Shown piece after piece: positions 1 through 6,438 of a stretch of DNA of 10,123 nt (positions are counted from its first letter, which is position 1; every line of letters starts with the position of its first letter). Made by a program: the position numbers and the translations under genes. The DNA comes from an uncultured Lachnospiraceae bacterium. GTDB lineage: Bacteria > Bacillota > Clostridia > Lachnospirales > Lachnospiraceae. Below the pieces are notes generated by a model that saw only the letters and a list, made by a program, of their open reading frames with translations, ran no database searches and was not told the origin of the DNA. The DNA is taken from the NCBI GenBank assembly GCA_910586315.1, contig CAJUIP010000069.1, forward strand, positions 1 through 10,123, in the 5' to 3' direction.

Positions 1-67
1 CATACCATTCCTGATACAGAGATTTTAATCGTTGGCTTAACTTAATGACATTGGCTGCTGAGGAGGC
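1..67 (-). pseudogene. Frameshifted continuation of tape-measure segment B, copy 1 (partial)
   Basis: The reading frame of the B-like gene to the right closes at a TAA soon after a run of four G (minus strand; plus-strand CCCC at 67-70). Dropping one G from that run opens a frame that stays open to the window edge and reads approximately WASSAANVIKLSQRLKSLYQ, a polar helical sequence typical of the segment after the coiled coil in these proteins. The paralogue at 3385-5919 also continues well past the equivalent point. I infer that this is the remainder of B copy 1, displaced by a one-base insertion. A sequencing error or a programmed/phase-variable slip cannot be excluded. Confidence 0.5.
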
Positions 68-728
68 CCCATTTATCCCAGCGGGTATCCTGCTGGTATT
101 TTGTATAGTAATTGTCTGAGTCAAAGCGGTCAGTGAACTTTTGCCCGGTCTTTTCCTTAAAAAGCTGATGCTCTTCGGCTTTCAGGATCCGTTCATCCAG
201 CTCCAGCCTGCGTTCCAGATAAGAGAGCCTTTTCTGCTCTGCATCGGTAAGGTCCTGCTTGCTGGAGAGCTGTTCATACTCGGACTGCAGGTTCTGGTAA
301 GCGGCCTGGAGGCTGTTGACCTTTGCTTCCTGTTCTTCGACGGTTACGTTAAGTGTATCCCAGCCCGCTTGAACTAACTGTATAATTGTACTGATGGCAA
401 GGATGGGGAGAGCGTTTGCAGCTATGTTTTTGAGGGTGGCGGCGAAGTGAGCAGTGGATGTAGAAGCATTTGCAAGGTGCTGTTGATATTGTTGGGCAAT
501 ATTACCTGTGCCGTTCCAGGTATTAAGAAAATTTTTAAAAGAGGTATCAGCGGTTTTAATGGAAGAAACATCTATTGCCAACCCACTATTGAGTACCTCT
601 TGTAAGTCGTTAATTAGATCGAGGGTATCCGTAGGGATTTGTTTCGATAATTTATTAAGCAAGGTTGTTTTATTACCATTTGCATCATAGTTTACAACGT
701 TTAAAATAAATGGTATATTTAGTATCAA
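42..728 (-). CDS. Tape-measure protein segment B, copy 1 (truncated by frameshift)
   Basis: A 228-residue frame homologous to the N-terminal part of the 844-residue protein at 3385-5919. It has a polar, variable N-terminus (about 1-100), a hydrophobic segment (about 104-120, PILAISTIIQLVQAGW), then a long coiled coil (about 130-190, with LDERILKAEEHQLF). In TP901-type tail tape-measure proteins this hydrophobic helix plus coiled coil follows the core domain, so I read this as the middle part of such a protein without its core. The only usual start is TTG at 728. It directly follows an in-frame TAA and has no Shine-Dalgarno, so independent translation is doubtful. The conserved stretch VVNYD-x-NG-x-K near the N-terminus is shared with copy 2. 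The frame ends abruptly in WGLLSSQCH after a G4 run, and the real protein probably continued in another frame. It starts divergently from the zinc-ribbon gene at 759, with the first codons overlapping that gene's promoter. Confidence 0.6.
   Translation of the reverse strand: MILNIPFILNVVNYDANGNKTTLLNKLSKQIPTDTLDLINDLQEVLNSGLAIDVSSIKTADTSFKNFLNTWNGTGNIAQQYQQHLANASTSTAHFAATLKNIAANALPILAISTIIQLVQAGWDTLNVTVEEQEAKVNSLQAAYQNLQSEYEQLSSKQDLTDAEQKRLSYLERRLELDERILKAEEHQLFKEKTGQKFTDRFDSDNYYTKYQQDTRWDKWGLLSSQCH
685..696. repeat. 12-bp inverted repeat, left copy of module 1 (TCATAGTTTACA)
   Basis: TCATAGTTTACA recurs in opposite orientation at 2010-2021, and the same pair brackets module 2 (5944-5956 and 7222-7234, there 13 bp). 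The four copies sit at equivalent places: inside the start of B and just past the stop of A. The left copy is at once part of the B reading frame (VVNYD) and the -35 region of the zinc-ribbon promoter. It could be an element end, a recombinase site or a shared operator; the sequence does not decide. Confidence 0.6.
691..719 (+). promoter_or_regulatory. Sigma-A type promoter of zinc-ribbon gene, copy 1
   Basis: The -35 box TTTACA (691-696) is separated by exactly 17 bases from the -10 box TATATT (714-719), followed about 40 bases on by the start codon of the zinc-ribbon gene. The same arrangement, TTTACA-17-TATAAT, precedes the paralogue at 6022, although the spacer sequence differs. That conservation supports the call. 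Confidence 0.75.
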
Positions 729-758
729 TTACTTGGAATAATTGATAGGGAGGAGTAT

Positions 759-1220
759 ATGAGTAGCAATAAATTATTTGTTTGTCCAAGGTGTATTGAA
801 TTGTTGAGGAATGAATCTGTAAAAACTTACATTCAATATAGAGGGTTTTATACAATTGTTAAAGTACCAGAGAATAGGATATGTCCAAAGTGTAATGGCG
901 AATTGATTGAGATAGATATATTACAGGAAGATGCAATAATTTTTACTAAAATAACTAATGATACTAATTTCCTTGAGTCAATGATTCATTTAAAAGAAAA
1001 AGACCCGATTGAATATCAACTCAAACTCAATCAATTTAAAACCCAAATACAACAGCAGGAAAACAGCCGCGCACAGGCAGCTAACACTGTGAAATGCCCC
1101 AGATGCGGCTCCACTAACATCACCGCAGGGCAGAGGGGCTATTCCCTCCTGACAGGTTTTGTCGGTTCCGGGAGAACCGTGAACCGCTGTGCCAACTGCG
1201 GGCATAAATGGAAGCCTTGA
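759..1220 (+). CDS. Double zinc-ribbon protein, copy 1
   Basis: A small cytoplasmic protein of 153 residues with two zinc ribbons. The N-terminal one has CPRC (C9, C12) and CPKC (C42, C45). A polar helical linker (about 70-108, with FLESMIHLKEKDP) follows. The C-terminal ribbon has CPRC (C113, C116) and CANC (C144, C147), ending GHKWKP. This C-terminal ribbon, with TAGQRG and SLLTGFVGSGRTVNRC between the cysteine pairs, is a type I associate with small hypothetical proteins of Firmicutes and their prophages; its function is unknown to me. The start is ATG after a strong GGGAGGAG five bases upstream. It converges on gene A and diverges from B. The C-terminal half is nearly identical to the copy at 6022, while the N-terminal ribbon is unrelated in sequence. 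Binding of nucleic acid or of a tail/tape-measure protein is possible, but nothing here proves it. Confidence 0.85.
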   Translation: MSSNKLFVCPRCIELLRNESVKTYIQYRGFYTIVKVPENRICPKCNGELIEIDILQEDAIIFTKITNDTNFLESMIHLKEKDPIEYQLKLNQFKTQIQQQENSRAQAANTVKCPRCGSTNITAGQRGYSLLTGFVGSGRTVNRCANCGHKWKP

Positions 1221-1603
1221 GAAGCCTTGAGACGTATATTAGCCACCCGCCCGGAAGACCGCCGAAGCTGTCCTGCGCAGGCATATGAGATTTTCTGATA
1301 TTCCGCCCGGTATCCAGAAATTCCGGGACACGGATGTCACGGAAAGCCCGAAATGAGCCCGGATGGCGAATAGAGGGCGGTTTCGTCCGCATTTTACAGC
1401 CGCCGCCGGAATATCTTAGAAAATCCATATGGCGGAGCCGGACGTAAGGGGATCTTCCGGGCGGCTTCCACAGTCTGCGGGGGTTTCCATGTATCCCGGA
1501 CATTTACCCGTTTTTGATCTGTCTGCGGTTCTGTTTTTTGGTCTTTCAATTACCCTTTTCTGTATTTCAGTTTTCTCCGTCATGTTTTTCCAAGTCATCA
1601 ACG
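1221..1603. other. Non-coding region after zinc-ribbon gene 1, partly conserved in module 2
   Basis: No convincing gene. About 1240-1470 matches 6450-6680 well by eye. About 1470-1575 is unrelated between modules, and similarity resumes near 1580. A hairpin arm pair CCGGGACA / TGTCACGG (1323-1330, 1335-1342) has one mismatch here, whereas the module 2 equivalent (6531-6550) is perfect. Open frames on the minus strand share some amino-acid sequence between modules, but they run antisense through the zinc-ribbon gene and have no start signals. No T-rich intrinsic terminator for the zinc-ribbon gene is obvious. Confidence 0.5.
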
Positions 1604-2029
1604 GAGCTGTGTGATATGTACTAAGTAGGGCAGTAGTGAATACTGTCTGCATCCCTATTCGCTTCTCAGGGCCTTTCGCCCGGGTCACGGATCATGTATC
1701 TTGCAGCAATCCCACAATTAAGCCTGTGGGACACCGTGTCTTGTCAGCCTCTCGCACGGCATATTAGGAAATCACACTTTCCCGGTGCCATATACCGTGT
1801 CGGGATTACCATTTTCACACAGGAAAACTGTGCTTAGTGCATCATGGATTTTGCCATGACGATACCTTTTCAGGCTTACGGCTTCCCCCGATATTCGACA
1901 TGTTCCGGATAAAAATCCGGGGAGCAGTCTTCCCGATGAGCAGCATCAAATCGAAGAACATCTCTCTTCAGCCATATGGCTTATTGATATGACCTTATGT
2001 AGAAGGGCCTGTAAACTATGACGTGTAAC
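1604..2029. ncRNA. Highly conserved, hairpin-rich non-coding block, module 1
   Basis: Nearly the same sequence occurs at 6816-7241, with about 20 differences by eye, while the flanking A genes have clearly diverged. Two one-base indels between the copies (near 1713 and 1850) argue against coding. Several short hairpins are visible: CCCAC...GTGGG, CCGGATAAAAATCCGG, CACAGGAAAACTGTG, CATGG...CCATG, AGCCATATGGCT and CAGTA...TACTG. The CCCAC stem is kept through a G-T wobble and the CAGTA stem gains a pair in the other copy. It may be a structured RNA, the DNA end of a mobile element, or a relic of a group II intron 5' region on the minus strand. I cannot match it to a known family with certainty, and the transcribed strand is unknown. 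Confidence 0.4.
2010..2021. repeat. 12-bp inverted repeat, right copy of module 1 (TGTAAACTATGA)
   Basis: Reverse complement of the copy at 685-696, located just past the stop codon of gene A1. Read on the minus strand it supplies a TTTACA box, but the sequence 17 bases further on (TCATAT) is a poor -10, so a promoter here is uncertain. Confidence 0.55.
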
Positions 2030-3247
2030 TTACGTTAACCCTGCTCCCTTTGCACCGGCGACGGCGCCGCCGATGGTGCCAAGCGTCCCTAAGGCGCCGA
2101 GTTTGTCTGTAATGAAATCCAGCACATTTACCGTGCCGTTACCGAAATCAACAATCCCTTTTAACAGGCCGTCTCCTGCAAGGGTATCCGCGAACTCCTG
2201 AAAAGAAGCCAGCAGACGTGAAAGGGAATACTGGATGCCCTGCTCGTATTTCTCCTGTGCCTTTAATGCGGAGCCGGAAGATTTTTCCACTGACCGGTAG
2301 GCATCTTCGACTGAGGAGATACGATCCAGCACGGATCCGAGGGCTTCCCCTTGAGACCCCGCAAGGGCATCCAGTAAGCTGCCCTGTTCGGTGGCGGAAA
2401 GGTTTTGCCATTCATTCCCGATCCCCACAATGATGCTGTAGAGATCTTTAAGCTGTGTGCTGTCTGAACCGGCCATGATATCAAAGCCCGTCAGCTCCTG
2501 CACCAGATCCCGTAACAGTGCGGTGGATTCTAATATCCCGCCGGCTTCTGTTCCTGCCGCTTCCAGCTCCTGCCTTATGCCATAAATATGGGCTTCAACG
2601 GCATTCCATAAATCTGCCACGGCAGAGGGATCCTGCAGGATGCTGTCCGCCCCTGCCGTGAGGGCGACTGCTTCTGTAAGGCCAGTGTCTGATGCACGGA
2701 AAGACCCTGCGCTTTCCTGTAATGCCTTACCGATCCCGGCGGGATCAAGGGAAAGGTCATTCCCGGCTTTGGAGAGCATGTCAAGGAGCTGTCTTACCTC
2801 CCCGGCCTCCAGCCGCAGTCCCTGTACCGTGGAAACAAGTGCCTCATTGGATGCACTGATATCCATGCCGGTGATGTGGCTGTATAAGGCGGCGGCCTCC
2901 GCCAGTGCGTTGGCATCCGGCAGGCCGTACCCCATCCGGCTCCACTTGGCGGTAATACCGATCAGGTCACTGATGGAGATACCGTATTTCTGTGCGCTGT
3001 TCGCCGCCTGTTCAAAGTAAGCGCTCAGCTCAGACGCAGATGCGTCGCTGGACTGGCTTAACTGCGTCATGGCGGCATCGACCTTGACTGCCTCTTCCGG
3101 GATTATTTTCAGATATTCCAGAAAACCGATGATATCCGAAAATTCGGAGAGCCAGTCAGAAAAGCTTTTTTTAGGTTTATTGGATTCCGACGTTTTACTG
3201 GTTGGAATTTCAGAATTGCTCTGGGATTCCATCAAAGAATCATCCAT
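2030..3247 (-). CDS. TP901-type tape-measure protein segment A, copy 1
   Basis: A 405-residue protein resembling the core of the phage tail tape-measure protein, TP901 family. In siphophages this protein spans the tail tube lumen and sets its length. After a polar N-terminus (about 1-45) come IPEEAVKVDAAMTQLSQSS, then the helical core with ALYSHITGMDISASNEAL, AGNDLSLDPAGIGKALQES, ELTGFDIM, LYSIIVGIGNEWQNLS, LLDALAGSQGEALGSVL and KAQEKYEQGIQYSLSRL. It ends GGAVAGAKGAGLT. Full-length relatives continue for many hundreds of residues, so this is only the front part. The start is ATG with AAGGAGG eight bases upstream. The stop lies at the same residue as in copy 2, and both proteins are exactly 405 aa, so truncation predates the duplication. 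No signal peptide is visible. It lies downstream of B2 on the same strand, 137 bases away, with a conserved hairpin between. Confidence 0.8.
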   Translation of the reverse strand: MDDSLMESQSNSEIPTSKTSESNKPKKSFSDWLSEFSDIIGFLEYLKIIPEEAVKVDAAMTQLSQSSDASASELSAYFEQAANSAQKYGISISDLIGITAKWSRMGYGLPDANALAEAAALYSHITGMDISASNEALVSTVQGLRLEAGEVRQLLDMLSKAGNDLSLDPAGIGKALQESAGSFRASDTGLTEAVALTAGADSILQDPSAVADLWNAVEAHIYGIRQELEAAGTEAGGILESTALLRDLVQELTGFDIMAGSDSTQLKDLYSIIVGIGNEWQNLSATEQGSLLDALAGSQGEALGSVLDRISSVEDAYRSVEKSSGSALKAQEKYEQGIQYSLSRLLASFQEFADTLAGDGLLKGIVDFGNGTVNVLDFITDKLGALGTLGTIGGAVAGAKGAGLT

Positions 3248-3300
3248 AGATAGTTCCTCCTTTTTGGTTTTGTAGTTTGTTGGTTTTCATTTTATAAGGC

Positions 3301-3370
3301 TGCTAATCTGCAGACTGCCACAGTACAGGGACTTGCGTTATACGTTCCTGTATTCTGGCGGGATACAGAA
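3301..3370 (+). repeat. Conserved imperfect hairpin repeat, copy 1
   Basis: A 16-pair stem, 3316-3331 with 3345-3360: TGCCA-C-AGTACAGGGA against TTCCTGTATT-C-TGGCG, interrupted by one C-C mismatch and containing G-T wobbles. Flanks TCTG...CAGA add a short outer stem. The same structure recurs at about 8511-8586 and 9731-9806, with pairing maintained despite base changes. Wobble pairs make the plus-strand fold better than the minus-strand fold. It lies between the end of B2 and the start of A1. Function unknown: mobile-element end, single-stranded recombination site or regulatory leader are all possible. Confidence 0.7.
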
Positions 3371-3384
3371 TGCCTGGTTTTACT

Positions 3385-5919
3385 TCAATCCATCTGTTTT
3401 GCAGCCTGGTAACCCTGGTAAATCTGACTGGCGGCTTCGGCCTGGCTGCCGCCCCGCCTTCTGGCGTTAACTACAGCGGCTTCCAGTTCTGCTTCCGCCG
3501 CTCCCAGGGCCGCATTGCGGAGCTGCTCGTTGGCGTAGGTGAGATATTCCACTGCCGCCGCCTCGGTTTTTAAACCGTTGATGGTATCTGCGGCATTCCT
3601 CGCCATCTGGATCTGCATCTCCTCAAGCTTCGCCTGCGAGAGACGCTCAAAAGCACTGGCGTTTAAACCTAACTGCCCGTTCTCATCCACAAGCTGGGAG
3701 AGGAACGTAAAGCCCATGTTAGTAAGCTCCTGGTACTGGTCCACCGTGATCTTCCCATTCTGGTTGTAAGTGTCCCGGATATCGCAGAGGGACTTGTAGG
3801 AAGACTGGAGCTTGTCCATCTCGGAGTTCAGGCCGGAGAGGGCGTTGGTTTCGGATTTGGCGGATTTGGCGGCGCCGGAGGAGCTGGCCTTTCCGGGTTT
3901 TACGGGGTTAAATTCTATTTGAAAGTTCCCGGTCTTGCGTTTGATAGCCGCCATCATGTCAGATAGGACTGTCTTATAATCACCACGTCCATTTATAACC
4001 CGGTTTGCGGCGGAGGCGGCAAGGGCGGAAACAGCCGTGTCACCGTAGGCGTCAGCCAGTCCTTTTAACTGGTTAATCTTTTCTTCCGTGCTTAGGCCGG
4101 TGGTATTATAGGCAATTTCGGCGGCGGCTAACTGGTAAATCATTTCACGGGTGATACCCGCAGCCTGTCCCTCATTTAACAGGTTAAACATGTCTGCCTG
4201 TGAGGCTTCCGCAAGATTGTGGGATGCGATAAGTGCCGCGCCCTTCGACTCGGCAAGTGCACGCATGGCCAGTTCGTCTGCGTTGGCAATGCCCATTGAT
4301 TCCAGTAACCCGGAGAAAAGCCCGGCGGTTTCTTCTGTCAGTTCATCAGTGGCTGTACTTGCATTGTATATCTCGCCTGCAAGGATATTGAATGCTTCCT
4401 GTGCCTGGCCAGATGTGACATTGGCATTTGTCATTACCTGGGCAAAGTTGTTGAACGCGTCCATATCAATATGGAAGCCAATATCCGCCGTCTTATTGAA
4501 AGCGACTATTGAATCATGGATGCCGTCAAGCATATCAGAGTCAATGTTTTTAGGATGAAACCCATCGGCAAACACTTCTTCATATGCTGATTTAAGCGAA
4601 GTGAGCGCCGGCTTTAATTTTGTACTGAGGTTTTCGAATAAAGTGGAAAGGCCTGCGTCAGCAGAATCTGCTGTTTCCATGCTTTCTAAGGCAGACAGCT
4701 CAGCTTCGAATGCTTTTATTGCTTCTTCTGCATTGTGAATACCATCCGTAGCAGTAATCCATAATTCTTTCTGTTCCGGGGTAAGTTTATTTGTGTATTC
4801 AACTAGTTTTTCATAGCCGAATTCATCATCAGAATAGGCATCCCTGTCCGCAGAACCATGATCGTCATAAATAGAACGGATTGATTTTGCAACACGGTCA
4901 TTTGTATCATCATAAGTACCATTCAATTTCTGAATGTCTGAAAGCATTTTTTCTGTAGAATGATACAGCTCCTGCCAGTTTTTAAAGTGTTCTTCGGCGA
5001 TAGCGGTGTCTTCATCATTTAAATCGCCAGAAGCAAGACACTCTTCAAAATACTGAATGTTATCAGCATACTTTCCAAGATTAATGGTCATTTTGTCTGC
5101 ACCATCTTCTAAGTCTTTCATAGCAGCAGTCTGACGATTTTGAGCGTCATCAATATGAGACTGATATACATTCCATGCATCGGAGCTTTCCGCAACAGTA
5201 TCCCTATATTTTGTCCATTCTGCAATCTGCTCCTGCGTAGCCTTAATATCATCCATTTTCTGATCATACAGTTTTGATAAGAAGGCATAATTATTGGGAT
5301 TTGTGTTTATTCTGTCAAGGGTTGTTTCTCCAGCATATTGTACATTGTAATTATCCTTATCAAACCAGTCAGTAAACTTAGTCCCGGTTTTCTCTTCAAA
5401 TAACTGATGTTCCTCTGCTTTCAGAATACGTTCGTCAAGTTCTAAGCGGCGTTCCAGATAAGAGAGCCTTTTCTGCTCCGCATCGGTAAGGTCCTGCTTG
5501 TTGGAGAGCTGTTCATACTCGGACTGCAGGTTCTGGTAAGCGGCCTGGAGGCTGTTTACTTTCGACTCCTGTTCTTCCACGGTTACATTGAGATTATCCC
5601 ATGCCAGCATGCCAGCCTGGATGACGAGGTTGATGAGGAGGATGGAGCCGGCGTTGACGGCGATGTTTTTGAGGGAGGTGGCGAATTGGGAGGTGGATTG
5701 TGTAGCAGACTGTATGTAAGTGTCAATATCAGATATTTGTCGTTTGTTATTGTCTACATCTGATAAAAACTTGAGTAATTCCTTGTCTGTATTCCCGATA
5801 CTTTGGGCGTAGGCAACCCAACCTTGGTTTAGAGAGGAAGGATCTACATCTTTGTAACTGTTTGCAAAGTTTTTAAAATTGATAGAGGGAGTTGACGTAT
5901 TAGGTTCTATTTTATGCAC
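3385..5919 (-). CDS. Tape-measure protein segment B, copy 2
   Basis: An 844-residue frame corresponding to the part of TP901-type tape-measure proteins after the core. It has a variable polar N-terminus (1-80), a hydrophobic helix (about 91-107, GSILLINLVIQAGMLAW), a coiled coil (about 113-175), long helical segments, and a Ser/Ala/Lys-rich linker (GKASSSGAAKSAKS) before DIRDTYNQNGKITVDQYQEL and VDENGQLGLNASAFERLSQ, motifs typical of these proteins. It ends GYQAAKQMD, shorter than I would expect for a complete relative, and the stop lies 15 bases from a conserved hairpin. The only usual start is GTG at 5919, with no Shine-Dalgarno. The frame is open back to about 6000 and the conserved VVNYDKNGSKT lies upstream of that GTG, so the true 5' end was probably further up. 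No in-frame ATG occurs before about residue 104. It may be a severed C-terminal half of an A-B gene, a silent cassette, or translated from an unusual start. Confidence 0.7.
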   Translation of the reverse strand: MHKIEPNTSTPSINFKNFANSYKDVDPSSLNQGWVAYAQSIGNTDKELLKFLSDVDNNKRQISDIDTYIQSATQSTSQFATSLKNIAVNAGSILLINLVIQAGMLAWDNLNVTVEEQESKVNSLQAAYQNLQSEYEQLSNKQDLTDAEQKRLSYLERRLELDERILKAEEHQLFEEKTGTKFTDWFDKDNYNVQYAGETTLDRINTNPNNYAFLSKLYDQKMDDIKATQEQIAEWTKYRDTVAESSDAWNVYQSHIDDAQNRQTAAMKDLEDGADKMTINLGKYADNIQYFEECLASGDLNDEDTAIAEEHFKNWQELYHSTEKMLSDIQKLNGTYDDTNDRVAKSIRSIYDDHGSADRDAYSDDEFGYEKLVEYTNKLTPEQKELWITATDGIHNAEEAIKAFEAELSALESMETADSADAGLSTLFENLSTKLKPALTSLKSAYEEVFADGFHPKNIDSDMLDGIHDSIVAFNKTADIGFHIDMDAFNNFAQVMTNANVTSGQAQEAFNILAGEIYNASTATDELTEETAGLFSGLLESMGIANADELAMRALAESKGAALIASHNLAEASQADMFNLLNEGQAAGITREMIYQLAAAEIAYNTTGLSTEEKINQLKGLADAYGDTAVSALAASAANRVINGRGDYKTVLSDMMAAIKRKTGNFQIEFNPVKPGKASSSGAAKSAKSETNALSGLNSEMDKLQSSYKSLCDIRDTYNQNGKITVDQYQELTNMGFTFLSQLVDENGQLGLNASAFERLSQAKLEEMQIQMARNAADTINGLKTEAAAVEYLTYANEQLRNAALGAAEAELEAAVVNARRRGGSQAEAASQIYQGYQAAKQMD

Positions 5920-5943
5920 CCAAGATGTTTTTGATCCGTTTTT

Positions 5944-5956
5944 GTCATAGTTTACA
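5944..5956. repeat. 13-bp inverted repeat, left copy of module 2 (GTCATAGTTTACA)
   Basis: Pairs with 7222-7234 in opposite orientation and matches the module 1 pair at 685-696 and 2010-2021. Here too it overlaps the -35 box of the zinc-ribbon promoter and codes VVNYD on the opposite strand. Confidence 0.6.
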
Positions 5957-5979
5957 ACGAAAGAGTCTAAGAGTATAAT
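5951..5979 (+). promoter_or_regulatory. Sigma-A type promoter of zinc-ribbon gene, copy 2
   Basis: The -35 box TTTACA (5951-5956), a 17-base spacer and a perfect TATAAT (5974-5979) lie about 43 bases before the ATG. The arrangement matches the module 1 promoter, with spacer and leader diverged. Confidence 0.85.
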
Positions 5980-6021
5980 AAAATAATACTTAGAATATTA
6001 TTTTTTGGAGGATAAACAAAT

Positions 6022-6438
6022 ATGTATTGGTGCATAAATTGCGATAATCTGGTGTCGTCAAATTTTGATTATGATAAATTAATATGTAAAAGGTGCGATT
6101 CAAGTAATATTATAAATATTCCCGATGATATTAAAATGACAGTAGGCGAGTTGATGACTTTAAGGGAAATATCTATGGATAATAATTTCCTTGAGTCAAT
6201 GATTCATTTAAAAGAAAAAGACCCGATCGAATATCAACTCAAACTCAGCCAATTTAAAACCCAGATACAACAGCAGGAAACCAGTCGCGCACAGGCGGTC
6301 AACACTGTGAAATGCCCCAGATGCGGCTCCGCCAACATCACTGCAGGCCAGAGGGGTTTTTCCCTTCTGACAGGCTTTGTGGGTTCCGGGAGGACTGTGA
6401 ACCGCTGTGCCGGCTGCGGGCATAAATGGAAGCCATAA
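6022..6438 (+). CDS. Double zinc-ribbon protein, copy 2
   Basis: 138 residues. The N-terminal ribbon has CINC (C4, C7) and CKRC (C22, C25), unlike copy 1 in sequence and shorter. From NNFLESMIHLKEKDP onward the protein is almost the same as copy 1. The C-terminal ribbon has CPRC (C98, C101) and CAGC (C129, C132), ending GHKWKP. The start is ATG, ten bases after GGAGG. It is probably cytoplasmic and the function is not known. Divergent from B2 and convergent with A2, exactly as in module 1. The constant C-terminus with a replaced N-terminal ribbon suggests a conserved anchoring or assembly role and a variable recognition role, which is inference. Confidence 0.85.
   Translation: MYWCINCDNLVSSNFDYDKLICKRCDSSNIINIPDDIKMTVGELMTLREISMDNNFLESMIHLKEKDPIEYQLKLSQFKTQIQQQETSRAQAVNTVKCPRCGSANITAGQRGFSLLTGFVGSGRTVNRCAGCGHKWKP

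Noticed and set aside
680..728. NYDANGNKT in B copy 1 resembles an RHS/YD repeat
   Set aside because: A single occurrence within a tape-measure-like frame. Copy 2 reads NYDKNGSKT, with no further repeats.
1416..1688. Minus-strand frame conserved in both modules (AKGPEKRIGMQTV, then TALLSTYHT), possibly the start of an intron-encoded protein
   Set aside because: After about 60 codons the two copies have nothing in common and one stops. No RBS. Nearby one-base indels indicate non-coding DNA. Kept only as weak support for an intron relic.
600..2053. Complete group II intron between A and B
   Set aside because: No GUGYG 5' boundary after A, no domain V near B, and no reverse transcriptase gene. 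At most a 5' relic.
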